A DNA stretch of 64,000 nucleotides from assembly GCF_021134715.1 (NCBI RefSeq), contig NC_060021.1, positions 11,316,501 through 11,380,500 of the forward strand. The letters are read 5' to 3'. Made by a program: the position numbers and the translations under genes. Shown piece by piece: positions 1 through 14,102 of the stretch (its first letter is position 1; each line of letters begins with the position of its first letter). The notes below the pieces were generated by a model. The model saw nothing but the letters and a program-made list of their open reading frames with translations. It had not been told where the DNA came from and made no database searches. The stretch comes from Daphnia pulex. Lineage: Eukaryota; Arthropoda; Branchiopoda; Diplostraca; Daphniidae.

Positions 1-112
1 AGTGTTAAAGAAGAAGGGGGGGAGAGTGTTCCTCCTCCTTGTGCGTCATAATTCAGCTACGGGCTCGCTAATTGAATTCAGACAGTTTTCTCTATTCCTG
101 CAGCTCTTTCAA

Positions 113-164
113 ACTTCTTCTTCTTCTTCTTCTGAATTTTCATCTACATGTGTGTGTGTGTGTG
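113..164. repeat. microsatellites (TTC)n then (TG)n
   Basis: About seven TTC units are followed within 20 nt by an uninterrupted TG dinucleotide tract. This is typical of the simple-repeat clusters that fill the first 42 kb. Confidence 0.9.
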
Positions 165-3100
165 GCCCTGCGAGAATCTTTTTCACACGTCGACACCGTC
201 CAGCGGGACCGTGGTGGGACCCCGGGTGCTGGCCCGTTGTTGTTGTTGCCCCGGCTGTAAAATCCAATCAAACTCCTTTTCAATCTTATTTGATCTCACA
301 AGAGAGCTAGGAGAGCTTATAGGAGCTGTTTTTCTTCTCTTCTTCTTTCCATCTGGCCTTTTCTTCTCTTGTACGAGTCCATTTGGAATCGTCTTGAGCG
401 CTGCGCTGCGCTCTACGTCGTCGTCTCTTTACAAAAGAATGGCGGCGCCACAGGGACGCAGCCAAAGTTATTTAGTCAGGGTTATCTAACTCTTAATTTA
501 TTGGAGATAACTCGTCGTCGAAAACGTTTCTTCTTCTTTTTTACCTTTCCCTTTTTTTTCCTATTTCCCCCCTAATCTATGACTAGAAATCGCTCGTCGT
601 ATTCTCCCAACTTGTTCCCCCAAACACCTCGGGAAAACAAAAACAAACAAAAGGAAAACATTTTTTTTTTTTTTTAAATAATCCCTGAAACAAAAAACAA
701 AATACATTTTGTTTTTCAAGTTGTCCATTTCTGTTCGAACGTTCTATAAGTTAGAAAATCAATTTCAGAAAAAAAAGAAATGCAATTCAAGAATAAGAGC
801 GCAACAAAAACAAACAAACGAAAAAAATCAAATTAAAAATTTTGAAAAATGTTTTTTGTTTCTTTTCGTTTGTTTCGAATTTCTTTTATTTTTTTTTTTT
901 GTTTTTAACCGGTTGATTGGCTCTGGATGTTGATGTAATCGGTCACTATTGTGGATTGAGTACCGAGAGAAAGACAAGTCCCTCCTCCTCTTCCTCGGAG
1001 ACCCGTTTCGCGTGTATGCAAATGTCGCAGACGACAGCCCAACCCGATTGAACCAAAGAAGAAACAACAAAATTGAATTTCAAACAAATAAAAGAAATTC
1101 AATATCAAGACAGGGCCGATTTGTTTCGATTGGGAAATCAAAAAGGAAAACGTTAAATAAGAGTAGAGAAATAGGGGGTCCAAGTGAGACACACACAACA
1201 ACAGCAACAACCACCCAAACAAAAAAAAAGGTAAATTAAAGCCAAAAAACAAACAGGTTTGATTTGGTTGAATCGACGAAAAGAAAAGAGAGACCAATAG
1301 ATAATGGCAGTACACGATTCTCCGCAGAGTTTCTGTACGATCCATCAAGAGACCACGTCGGGGTGCCTATAGGGAACAACAACAACAACAACAAGGGGAT
1401 CTCAACGTCATTCTCCCGGGGAAGAAGAAAAAAAATCAAACATTTTTTTTTCGAATTTTGTTTTATTGTTGTAGAGTTTTCCATCGACTGTTTGTATGTA
1501 CTTTGTGTGCTGGGGCTGTAGTACACTACGTGATTTGGTTTCGTGATTGACACCGGAGCGGATGGATGTCTTTTTAAAAAGAAAAGAAAAGAAAAAAACT
1601 TTCAAGGGAGTCGGAAAGATACAACAACATTCGTACAGAGGGGGAAAAACACGGGAACCTCTTCCAACAACAAAAATAGAAGATGGTTGAAGGAGGGAAG
1701 GGGGGGGATGAACGATGGCTCTTGTCATCCATCACGGGACGAGTCACGACCAGCAAAAAGGCAAAGGGGGACCAACATCTTTTTTGTATTGTTGTTGTTG
1801 TTGTTGTTCCTCTTTTCTCCTGGAGATGTTCGTACAAGACGATTCCCCATTTTGACACAATCTCGCTCCTTATTGTAGAATAATATTTCCCTCCCCCCTC
1901 TCCCAAACGGCAAACGGTTCCTCTTAAGGCCATTGTCGTCTGCTCGTCACCCGATCCCGATGAAAACGCGCAACAGAATTGCGGGGGGGATTTTCAATTG
2001 TCCTCTTCCTCTTCATCCGCGCTGGGACATTGTGGAAGGAGAGCCGGATGACAGCACAAATCTTGTCGACATTTTCTCCAACAAAATGAAAATGGCCCTA
2101 AAGTTTTTTTCCCCCCTCCTTTTGACATTTTAATCCAATAGATTCTAATGAAATAAGAAAAAAAGAAACTGGAAAAATAAATAAAAGGGAAAAGCAGGTG
2201 CCCATCAAAAATGTTGGCCAGCACTTTGATGAAAAATGGCGAGCCACTACCAAGCCGAGATCGCGGGATGCATACGTAATTAAGAAAACGACTTGAAATA
2301 TTTAAGAGAAAATTAAACAACAACAAAAAAATAGAAACATTCATTCGACCGTTTCTCGTTGAGATTTTGTTTTTTTGTTCGTTTGTCGTGATCAGATTTT
2401 TATTTATTCCCGAAAAAAAAATCGACCGTGTTGACGAATCGACACTTGGGGAATTTTCGGAATTTTTTCTCTCCCCTCCGATCAACATTCACGACGAGGA
2501 TGAAAAAAAAAAATAGTTTTTTGAAAAGTGCCCGCGGTCTGATGTGTGTGTGAATAGGAAAAAAAAAAAAGCTTTTCTAAAAAAGATCGAATAACTTCCC
2601 TGCGGTTGTTTTTATATACAACGCCCATCATGATTGATATTCTTCTCAAGTTTCTTCGTTTTTTTCTGATTTTTTTATTTTTCACGTTCCAGTGCAACCG
2701 AATACACAAGAGGCGGATGTATCGATTTTAATAGGTCGAATCATCATTTTCTTTCTGATTTGAATAAAAACATTTATAAGAAAAATCAGATCGAGAAACC
2801 ACTCGAGCGTGAACGGGAGTTGCACAATGAGAAAAAAAGTCGATGCCATTGCGGATAGGGTCCGTTAGTGGAGACGTTCAAAAGAATTCCGTCCAGTCTC
2901 TCTGGCTGGTGCTCCTGCTGCTGCGACATTTTACGTGAAAATAATCAAAAGGAAACGATGAGGGGCGACTCAGATGGAAGTAATCCGCGAGTCGATCGGA
3001 CAGGTGCAACTTCAAGCGTCAAAAACCGGGACCCAATCGGCCAAGAAAGAAAAAAACGGGGGTCGTTGTTTCCAACCAAAGTCATTTCTCATCAGACATT

Positions 3101-4927
3101 CACGACTTTGATGAGGCAAACAACAAGCAGGAGGTCAACAACTAGCAGCGCATTACAGAGAGAGACTAACGATAAGCTCGACACACAAAACCCAAAGGAG
3201 CGGGGGGAATAAATAAATAATATAGAACGGCAGCAGCAGCAGCCGCATCAGTTTTTTTTTTGTGTCCCTCGACAGGAGCTTAAAAAGGTGGGAGGGCCAG
3301 CGGGACAAGAAAGAAAAGAGAGAAAGAATAAAAAAAAAGGTGGACGGACTTGTCAGATGAGAAACGTCGATTGCATCGGTCGTTCGACGCGTGCCTGAAA
3401 TCTTCAAAATGAAGTCGGAATTTTCGACTTTAGTCAAAAATAAAAAAATAAAAACGGGCGAAAATGACCAACGGCCACATGTGTGTACATTGAAAAGTGT
3501 CGGTAAAATAATGGGGGGAAATTTTAAAAAAGGGAAAAAGAAATTTACAATTTTTCAAAGTGTTGGGGCTCTTTTAAAGAGAAAACTTTCAATCTGCTTC
3601 TAGGAGCTCAGCAGCTAGATATTTTCTTTCATTTATAATAACAGGCCGGACGTGTGTGTGTGTGTGTACTATAGCTACTCTTCTTCTGCTTCTTCTTTAT
3701 GTAACCAAAGGGGAAAAAAGGAGAGAGTGATGGCCATCCAATGCAAAGGGTCGAACTTTCGGTCCCGCTCTCCTGTCGTCATCACAACTTTTAATTCTTT
3801 TCATTTTTCAAAGAGAATTCAATTCAATGAATTTAGATTTCTCGGCACGCGCACAGAGGTCCTCCACATCATCAAAAGGGAAAAAAAGAGCAAGAAGAAA
3901 ATTTAAAAAAAAAAAAAAAACTTGATTTTTGATTTAAAAAGAGAGAAGGGACGACGTGTATATTTTTGTTCTTTCCTTGTGGGCCCGCTATCGAACGATC
4001 AAATGATCCATGCAACAAGTCTAGAAGAAGAAGAAGAAGAAGAGTCACTGCAAAAGAAGCAAGCATCCAGTCCGGTTTACTTTTGTTACATGCACGCGCG
4101 ATAAACATCTGGATTCTCCTCCGACTGTCGATTTATCGAAAAAGAAACTCAAAAATAAAAATAATTTTTAAAAAATGAGAAAAAAGAAGAATGAGAAGTA
4201 GAGACAACGACGTGAGAGGACCTTCATTATGAATCAGTCAAAGACTGAAAAAGAAGAAGACAAAAGAGGAGGGACGAGATCAACGGAAAAATTAGAAAAT
4301 GTTAAAATAAAAACGAGTTCTCCTCATTTCGGGGACCCGTTTCCCGTCTTGTCAAAAAATGCCCAGCAATTTCAATCGAAAATCGAGCGACAAGAAAGAA
4401 GAAAAAGAAGAAGAAGAAGAAGAGTCCCCAAATGTAACAAATGATATTACATTTCAGCATGAGGCGCTTCTTCGTGGGACTCTATAAGAGCGGTAAGTCC
4501 ACGTTCTAACTTGATTTATTCCCAAAAGGAGATACATTTGATGGCTACTTTCTATTCCAGTCAGGTCGTCGCATATACAACCCACAACTATGGACACCCA
4601 TCACACAAGAGTTCCTTACTATACGCTGCCGTCCATCTCGGATTTTCCATCAACGACGGATGGAAAGACAAAAAAAAAACAAAAAGGAGAATGGATCAAA
4701 CGTGGGCGATATTTTTCTCTCTTCTTTCATGCGCGCACTCTCTACTCTATCACAAACGTATATTGACGATAATGGCAAACATCATCCGGCTGGCAGAAGA
4801 ATGTTTCTTTGTCTGATAAAACACGGGAGACCCTTAACCAAACAAATGATGATTTTTCTCTTCAAGTGAAAACAGTCTTTTGAGATACGAATCGTCAAAA
4901 AACAACACAACAAAAAAGCAGCTGGTA

Positions 4928-5830
4928 CGAAACGAGGAGGTGCTTGTCTGGCGGCAGGTCGTCCCTCTTGATCAAAAAATTGTTTTGCTGCACTTGGCTT
5001 CCAAGTGTTTTTTAAAGTGCAAAGATTTTCGAATGTGAACGGTTTACCCACAGGAAAAGTTGCGAGGAATAAAACTAAACCGGGCCTGATCTGAAGTCGT
5101 TCGACAAATGAGTTGAGAGTGAGAAAAAAACGAAGAGAAAAAACAGTTGCAGTCAACCGCCTATAGGTCAGGAATACACGTACTCCATGACTACGTAACG
5201 ATTTATAATCAACGCCCGCCAAAAATTTTGAAAAAGGAAGAATAGATATCAATTTTGTCTCCTACCTTTATGCCTGGGAAATACAGCCAGGCATCTACGT
5301 CAGTTGCTCCATCCATCCGCCGAAGTCGAAGAGTTCAATTACACCAGACGGGATGTCCTCGTGAATACACCCACATTCACATGGGCATACACGAAGACAT
5401 GAGAGAGAGATCCGTAACTCGATTGGCAATGCAGTCGATTGCGTTCCAATGCAATGAGATGCTATTTACCTAAATGGAAATAGAAAATTGGTTACGGATA
5501 AATATTGGCAGCAAAAAAGAAAAAGGGTTACAGAGTGCAAACAAACTGCCATGCATCGACAAGGCAATCACATGAGAAATGCAAATCAGGCACTAACATT
5601 TCACCAATTTGGAACAGGTTTAACTCTTCTTTAGCTACCACAATCATTCTATTTGTATTCTTAGTTTTATTTACTCGCTAAACAGCATGGAGTATGACGG
5701 TTATCAAAAAGAAATCAATCTAAAACACTATAAATCTTGATTCTTGAACCATTTTTTGTCTTCTTGAAATTTTCAACTAAAAGAAAGCAAACGACACTTG
5801 TCCAATTTTCTTCTAATCAGCATGCATAAT
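4928..5830 (+). repeat. interspersed repeat, copy 1 (shorter copy)
   Basis: This stretch aligns by eye, in the same orientation, with 52135-53265. Shared landmarks in order are a GGCAGGTC..CCCTCTTG start, the ACCCACAG..AAGTTGCG block, a GTCCTCGTGAATACACCCA-like block, CATGAGAAAT, AGGTTTAACTCT, AACAGCATGGAGT and a final GAAAGCAAACGACACT block. It lacks about 280 nt that copy 2 carries in the middle. Neither copy has a coherent open frame, so it looks like an old non-autonomous transposable element. No terminal inverted repeat or target-site duplication could be confirmed, so the ends are approximate and the class is unknown. Confidence 0.7.
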
Positions 5831-8800
5831 ACGATATCGATAGAAATTGAAATGATAAAAAATCGATTTCTCGACTGGCCAAGAGGGAATAAATATTTCA
5901 TATTTCATACTGCCCCAGCTGTGATCGGCTTGTACATACACACATATAGCCCCCGAAAAAAAATAAAATAATAAGTGTAACAGTGTAACTCTTTCTTTCT
6001 TCTATCCTTTTCTTTTCTTTCCCTGGGAAATAAATCCCCACATCTCCCGCTACGAACTTCTTCTTTTTTTCTTTTTCGTGATATATATTTATAGACGTGG
6101 GGGTTATATAATGCAGAGCTTGGCGCAACAGGTTTCGGACAATATTTAAACAGTCCACACAGCTAGCCAGCCGTGTGTTTCTCTCTCTCTCACGGACCTT
6201 GGCATTATTTATGGATTTGCTTGGCCGTCCTCTCTTGTTGTTGTTCAGTCGACTGTTTATCATCATCGTCGTAAAAGAAAAGATAAGAAAAGGAAAGAAG
6301 GAAATATCAAAAACTACTATATTATAATAATACCCAAGATTTCCTTGGTTGTTGCATCAATAAAAGTCGTTCAATCCACGCAACAACAAAAACAACAACA
6401 ACAAAAATAAGTCCCAAAGAAACAAAAACAAAAAGGGAAAAATCTGTGAGGAGAAAAAACGTCCATAGTTTTCCTCCCCTCGAGGAATTCCCGGAGAGAT
6501 GAAATGCTAATGTCTTACCGGCGCAACAACATTGTGTGTGTGTGTAAGGGTCCCCCCTTTCATTCCTTTTTTTTTAATACTCGCAGCGCAAATTTTTAAA
6601 AATTCATTTTTACTTTCTTTTCTGCTTGGCTCACGACACATTATACGGATTTTTTTTTTTTTTTTTTACCCATAGTGTATAGGGGAAGCGGGAGATTGAG
6701 AATAGCGCACAGACCGCCAACGGGGGGAGATATAAATGCACGACAACAGCGACAAGAGTCTCCCAGTCGTAAAAAGAAATTGAAGAAAAAAAAAGTAAAC
6801 AATTTTATTTTTTGTTAGGGGCGAAATCTTGGCGAAAAATCGCGTAGAATCCATCAAACAAGAAAACAAAAAAACAAAAAATATATTTTGAAAAGAAAAA
6901 GAAATAAACGGACGATAGCGAAAGAAAACTTTCGGAAAGTGGTACATCTTCCACATCGACGTCCAGCGTGTCTAGAGAGTCGTCGTCGGTATGTCCCCAT
7001 TTTCCACCCGCGTTCCTACACGTTCAAACAAGGACCCGCGGGACCCACACGCACGGCCCGAAAAACAAAAAAAAAACAAAAATCGTAAAACAAACAACCA
7101 AAACCAAAACTGCCTTGTAGCAGCTAACTGTTGGGCATATCGACGGTACCCTGGGTGTCTCTAATCACGGTGTCACGCTCCGGTCACAAACACACGGAGC
7201 CCTCGCCGTCGTCGCTCTTCAAATCCAGTCAAAGCAGCGGGGGTGGCAACAACAACACGAAACAAATCTCCTTCCTTTTCTTTTTGTTTTGGTAAAAATG
7301 TAAATATTTATTTGGGCTTTTTGATTGGGCGCTGTTTGTTATCGCACCGAGCCCATCAAAACGTCCAGAGGGGGAAAGGCGAGAGAGGTGGGAGGGCAGG
7401 TCGTGAAATGTGGAGCGCTATTTATTGGCAGTATAAAAACATGAGATGAAATAAATTAAGGAAACTCGGTACTTGAATCACATTTGCCCAATTTTTATCG
7501 ACCGAATTTGTGCAGCCTTCAACCGACAGTCGTAACGCTCTGGTTTTGTTACAAGGCCCATAGCAACCGAGAAGAAGTCATGTCTTTATGTTAGGCAGAA
7601 AAAGACAAAACAATTTGGACATTCGTATATAAGAAAAAGGTGGGCTCACGTTGCCAGTGTCGCCCGATCGTGAAAATAAATAAAACGAAACCAAAAGAAG
7701 GGCGACACAGTAAGCTTCTCTCTCTTTTTCTAACCGCAAAAGAGGATGATTCAATCAAGTCTAAAGCCGAAAAAAAAAGGTTGCTGTGTATAGACTTTTG
7801 GACCGATCGTTATAAGGTCGGCATCGGCAGGAGCCAAGCGTGACTAAGACGTTTTTTTTTTTCGGGCTGTGTTATGTCTGCTGGTCTGTCTGTTTTCTTG
7901 TTGAAAAGAGCGGAGGGGAATTGAAGAAACCTTTTTACCTAGCTTCCCTTTTTTGAAAATTTTTTTGAATTTCCCAAAATGAAGTCTTCAAACAATTTTG
8001 ATATGAAAATAAATAAAAAAATAAATAATAATTTTTCCTTTTTCAAAAGGAAATATAAAAATATTTTTCAAGTTGGACAAGGTCATTGGAGGAATTCCAT
8101 CCACGTTCGATTACATCACAACTACCGGGGCTCGAGGACATCACACCAAAAAACTCGCTAATGAAATGGAGTGTTGATCGCTAATTGGGTAACAGGTGGA
8201 AAAAGGAGAGAGTCAACTGAATAATCAGATCAACGACACATTTTCTATTTAAAAAATTTTTCTTTTTCTTAAAGAAAAGGCCAAAAAAAAGAAGGGGGGG
8301 GGAATGTTTGGGTGGAGATGTTTATTCGACTCTACACAGACGTAACCGGCCCCGCCAGAACGTGATAATCCCCCTCTCTTTGCTGCCCCACTCTCATAAA
8401 AAGAAGGGCGTCGTTTTTTTTTTTTCTCTTGGCCTTACAACAAGTCTCCCCAATGTGTAATGGCCGAGCAACACGGTCTGGATATAAAAAAAAATTTTCT
8501 TCAACAAAAAGTTCAGCAAAAAAACAAAAATGGAAAAAAATGGAAAAAAAGGGCGTAGCAGAGTGTCCGTGATTTTTCATCATCATCCGGATAGAGATGA
8601 ATATAAAAAGCTCTAAAAAGACATCCCCCCCCCCACAAAAAAAAAGCCATTAAGAAATAACTAGTGGGGACCTTTTCTGAATGTCGTTGGAGGGGGAAAA
8701 AAGGAAAAAAAAAACTAAATATCCCACCAATGTATTATCGATTGAGAAGAAAAGGTGTTTCTAAACCCTGTTCCATTCAGTGTCTTGAATGACGCAAAGA

Positions 8801-9012
8801 TCACGTCCGTCCGATCTGGAAACGAAAAAAAGAAGTCGGAGAGTTAGCGTGTGGTACACAGAGCAGACACACTTTACTCTTCTTCTTCTTTTTCAAAGTG
8901 TCGTTGTGTCTGCGAGCCAGACACCACCACCAACTTTTGGTCTTTTTTCTTCTTCTTCTTTTGACCGTTTTTATTTCCTGCAGCCTCTTCAAACTGTGTG
9001 TGTGTGGAGAGA

Positions 9013-9053
9013 GAGAGAGAAAACAGTTTCTTTCAGTGCTGCTGCTGCTGCTG
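9013..9053. repeat. (GA)n and (GCT)n microsatellites
   Basis: A TG tract runs into GAGAGAGAGAGAG, and about six GCT units follow 15 nt later. Confidence 0.85.
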
Positions 9054-12000
9054 CGTGTGAAGTCAAAGGAAAAAGGTTTGGCCGCCAACCAACCGATGGG
9101 CGTCGTCGACATAACATGAAAATGGTCTTTTTTTTCTTTCCTCCTTTTCTTAACTCTTATCTTCTTTTGAGAGGAGCAAAATATACAAGAGATAAAGAAG
9201 AATTCGGGGAAAAAACGTTTCCATCTTTCAGACCCAAAGAGAGGGGATTCATCCCGCAAGAAGAAAATTCATTGGCGCTATCAAACACATTGTGGGTTTA
9301 AATGACGTCAAAGCCAAATAATAAAAGAAAAAGAAAAAAAGGTTTTTCTCATTCGTCCGGAAGTCATTAGAACTTTTTGTTTTTCCTTGTTTCCCCGACC
9401 CCCTAATAGCTCTGCAACTTTAATCGTTTTTGGCCGTGTACAATCCAAAAGTAATTCGCTAAATGAAGATAATAAAACAACAACGACTCTGGGAATATTG
9501 TCCGAATCAATCCTCTTAATCTCCCACCCAAAGACTCGAAATGGGAAGGCCGTTAAAAACAGAGAAAGAAAAAAAGGAACTTTAGGACACACATGGCCAC
9601 TCGTGTAACAGTAACACAAACCGACTTTTCTTGGCCGCAAGGTGGAACTCTTCAAAACAATAATAATGAAACGAAAGAACAAAATAAACAAACAAACAAC
9701 GTCTCCTCATTTGCTTCTCGTGTTATCTCCGCTGGATAGCAGCTAGAAAAAAAAGAAAGAAAGAGACCTGTCAACGTTCAGTTTTCATTGGTATATGCTA
9801 ATAACCAGAGAAGTCATCTATAGCCATCGCCACTCCGGTGGAGCGTTTCTTCCTTTCTCCTTTGCCTTGTCTTGTTGAATTTGTTCTGGTTTTGTTTGTT
9901 GTCGTTGGTTTCATCGCGCCCCGTTGGATATGTCATTCCTCAACCGAACCCGGGTAATGACATTCATCCATGGAAATCAAATAGAATAAGAAAACGCCGA
10001 AATCTCGAAAATGCCTACGTGTCATCGATGACGTCAATCGACAGGGTTGGCTTCTTTTTTGGTCAAAATCAACACGACACATTTTTCCAAGAAAACGAAT
10101 AGAAAATATAAATAAGACAAAAAGAATCCTTCTTCTTTTCAAAATGTCGACTTGCAGGAATTCTTAAACTCTCGGTAAATAATATCACGAAAAAGACGAG
10201 GAGCGGAGAGACTGTCCTGTTGACGCATCAATGGCGTCCAAACAGACAACGAGACAGGCAAATGAAACACGTGGCGGCCATTGACAACATTTCGGAACGA
10301 TTCCAACTAAACCCGGCCAAAATGACCATACACAGACGAAATGGAAGAGAAATGTGTGGGAGAACTTACTTCATCTTGAGCAGGTTGTTGTTGTCATCCA
10401 GGTCGACTCGGGAGAAGATAATGAGAGCCCAAATGAACGAATTTTCAACGTGGCCCAACGTCTCATTCATGGAATGACGGAGAGAACGGCAGCCAAAATA
10501 TCAGCAGCCCCCACTCATCACAAAATTGAGTTGGTGAGGCACACACAGCAGAGAAAAACAAAACAACAACCGAGTCACAAAACTGGAAGCACCAGTCCAC
10601 AGTTACAGATAATCAGAGCACAACCACACAGAGATAATATGCAAAGCACGTGCTGGAGAGAGAACTGCGTTTTCACCTTTCCAAGAAAGACACAGAATCC
10701 CAACAAAAATAAAGTCAAAAGAATCTCTGATAGGATAATTCTTGTTCACAAATTATCGATAGAACCGTCCAGAGGATAACTGTCAACAGCACTCGTTTGA
10801 TTTGGCTGGGAGCCCATCAGACCACTTCCAAAATCAGTTTCGACACACACAATGGAGACTGTGCTGACTGAGAGAGTGACAAGAGAAAAGACCACCCAAC
10901 TGATAATGGCGCGAATCACTTCACATGAGTTGTCAATATGCAAATGGAATGTTGACCCAACATTGCAAGTTCTTTTTTTTTCTTTCAACAGTATATACGT
11001 TGTGTGCTCTAAAAAAATAAATAAATACAAAATGCTAATTTTTCCATTGTGATTGTATCACTCGAGATATTGATTTAATGAAATACAATTAAAAATTTTT
11101 TTTGAACAAAAAAAAAGAACTTCTTCAGAAGCCGCCTAGAAAACATTGACGTCAACTGTCAACACCGGTTACCGATTTTTACGCAATTTCGATAGAGAGA
11201 GAGAGCTGACAGTGTTATTATATACTATATAGCAGTAAAGGTTAGTTTGTTATCTCGGTTGTGTGTGTGTGTGATTTGATTGAAATTTGGCGCCGGGACA
11301 GAAAAATGAAATCCCACCTCCCATCTCGTGTAAAACTGGATGGATGACTCAGAGAAACAATTCTTCGTCGTTGGAACTTTTTTGATTGGATTCATCATTA
11401 TATATTCAGACACATGAGCTCGGTAGCACAAATGAGTGGTCATGCAATGCCAGCTACTGCAAGCCTGCTGCTGCTGCTGCTGCGAGAACCCTTTAATTAT
11501 AACACGATCGTGTAATTGTCTCAAATTGAAATGATCTCATCAAGAATTTGAATTTCACCCGCCAGCCAAATGAGAGCTAGATCTATATTTCTGTGAAAAC
11601 GGGCGGGCAGCTGCTGGAGGGCCGGGCTGCTGCTGCTGCTGCCCAGTCGAGGAGAGATTTTACAGACCCAAAAGTCAAAAAGGGAAAAACGTGTATTCAA
11701 GTAGCTAATACACACAGCATAAGACATAACACATCGTTGAATTGGTTGAGAGAGCGACGACGACCGCGACGACCGTAGGTTATCCGGTAGCAAAGGAAAA
11801 CTGCCGCTCCACTCCAGAGGCGAAATCCATTCATCTTCTAAGCCAATCTTCCTCCAAAGTCAAAAGAAAAAAGAAAAAAAAAAGGAGAATCAAAAAAGAT
11901 CATCTTCTTCTTCTTCTAAATTCCATTAACGGAAAAAAAAGAGAGAGAAAATAGTTTTCAAGTGATATAACCAGAAGGGAAAAGGGGCGATATTCTGGAA

Positions 12001-12643
12001 GATGATTTTTCAATCCGGAATATTAATTTTTTTCCTTCTTCTTGCTTTAAAGAAAAAGAAAAAGAAAAAAATTGAAATAAATTAAAAGAAAAGATTGGAG
12101 ATTCGGGGATGATGGCCGAAGAACACAAGTTCCAAAGTAGTTAGGAGCTTATATACAACATGTATGTCTTTGATGAGTTTTTTTTTTTTCGGAGCGTGCC
12201 ACTAGTCCATCGGGATGCGGAGGTGAAAATCTATTTTATTTTTAGAGAGAGAGAGAGAAAGAAGAAAGAAAAAGGAAAACGGTAAGAAACTCCCGAGAAA
12301 GATTTATCTCGGCCAATCTGAAAATAAATTCAAGAAGAAAAGGTCGGAAGAAACGGAATTTAGTGCTGCGCGAAAAAATACAAACGGGCGGCGGCCGGAG
12401 GGCGGACGGACGGACGGACTTTCCCGGCACAGCAGCAGAGAAGAAGGCACTTCGTGAGAGGCTGTATAGAAGAGAAAACACACAGCAGCTTGAATCTAAC
12501 AACAAAACGTTAAAGAATATTTCTCTCTCTCTCTCCCCTTTAGAAAAAAGAAAATAAAAGGTAAAATAAACATTATTAACAAAAAGACGAAAAAGAAAAA
12601 GAAAAAGAAAAAAGAAACGCACCAAACATTTTTTGTTTGGCTT

Positions 12644-12666
12644 GACGTCCTTGCAGCAAGGACGTC
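12644..12666. repeat. perfect short inverted repeat
   Basis: GACGTCCTTG (12644-12653) and CAAGGACGTC (12657-12666) are exact reverse complements separated by CAG. The 23-nt palindrome contains two GACGTC sites. It could be a dyad protein site; the 3-nt centre is tight for a hairpin. Confidence 0.85.
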
Positions 12667-14071
12667 GCCCTAAAAAGACTCGGCGATGGCCAGCAGCCGG
12701 CCAGTTCCAGCAACAGCCAACAGTTGCGACGCTTCCACCACAACGTGTGCAATATGCAATAAATCAGCCATCAAATAAATGATTCAATGTAGTAATAACA
12801 ATAATTCTTGTGTTACCTCTTTGAAGAAGAATTCTTCTTTGTCTTCTTCTTCTTCTTCTTCTCCCGCAGCTGTGCTGGCCCCTGCAGGCCAACACACACA
12901 CACACACACAGGCAGGCAGGCAGCATATAAATTTATAAATATACATAAATAGAATGATTTGGAACGCATTTCGCCCGGCCATCGTCCCGGCCATCGCCAG
13001 TTGATTCCACTCCATTAGCATCACTCTGCGCTCCGTCCGCGGTCGGTGATGGGGGGGGAGCGGCGGCGGCGGCACCGAAGAAGATAAAAAAAAAATGCAC
13101 GAACGAACGCGAGAGAAGAGAGAGACGCAAGTCTAAAATATTATCGAATCATAAAACATTTCTCATTCAAAAGGAAAGTTGTCTTCATTTCGAGCCAACA
13201 GTCAAAGTGTCGCCCCTCTCTTTTCTTCTTCGCCCCGCAAACACATCGCAGACAATTGCGCAACATATATACGGGCGTGCGTGCCGATGCGTTATGCACG
13301 GCTCCGTGATTCTTCCAACACCGTTTCCACCCGTGTCGGACGGAGGTCCTGCCTCGGTCGGTCGTAGCGGTACATGTATATTTGGTTGTTGTTGTTTTTT
13401 CTTGTCCGTGTGATTTAAAGCGACAGGGAAGCCACTTGTTTTCCTTTTGACTTTTTGTTTTCTTCACAGGGTAATAATACCTACACTACGGGCAATAGCC
13501 ACACTATTAGTAGAAGAGCTGGGCAGCTGCTGCTGCTGCTGGCCTCGTGTGTGGAACAAAACAATCTCGGAAAAGACGTCAGAGCAGAGCGGGCACCGGA
13601 GTATTTTAAAAGAATGTTTCGTGACCACTGGCACTTGGTACTGCGCCGGTCGTATAATAGACCTGGGGAATAATTATAAACCATCTCTCTTCTCTCTTTT
13701 CTGGTCTGGGCGTTCCTTATGAACGCCACAATTCCATTTGGAAAAATGTGGTAGTGGCCGGCCGGCTGGCTGGCTGGCTGGCTGGGTATATTCGGCTCTT
13801 GTTTGCTTGGGCTTGGGTTTCACCGAGACCCGTTGCAAGTCATAAAGATAAGATATAAAGCAAAAAGGGGAGAAAAAGAAGAAGAAGAAGAAAAACAATT
13901 CAGCTCATCGGAGTGGACCCTAGAGACTAGAGAAAGGTAAAGCACGACAGGTAGTGCAGGACGTCCATCAAGTCCGGTTGCATTCAGTCCACAGGAACGT
14001 ATCTAGACGTGTGGAACAAGCCGCGAAGGAGTCTGGCGCGAGCCACCTGCACACACACACACACACCCCAG

Positions 14072-14102
14072 TTCCCAGTGTTGTTTGTTACAACACTGGG
14101 AA
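14072..14102. repeat. perfect 13-bp inverted repeat, 5-nt loop
   Basis: TTCCCAGTGTTGT at 14072-14084 and ACAACACTGGGAA at 14090-14102 are exact reverse complements around TTGTT. The stem is too short for a typical microRNA precursor. It follows a CA microsatellite at 14051-14067. Confidence 0.9.

Noticed and set aside
4782-5252. 156-codon minus-strand open frame over repeat copy 1
   Set aside because: The matching region in copy 2 has only a 61-codon open frame with a few shared short strings; no known transposon protein motif.
8789-9301. 170-codon plus-strand open frame
   Set aside because: Composed of TTC, GA and GCT microsatellites; the opposite strand is equally open.
12893-12920. CRISPR-like array
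   Set aside because: The repeats here are CA and GGCA microsatellites without unique spacers, in eukaryotic DNA.
14072-14102. microRNA precursor
   Set aside because: The stem is only 13 bp, far shorter than a pre-miRNA arm.
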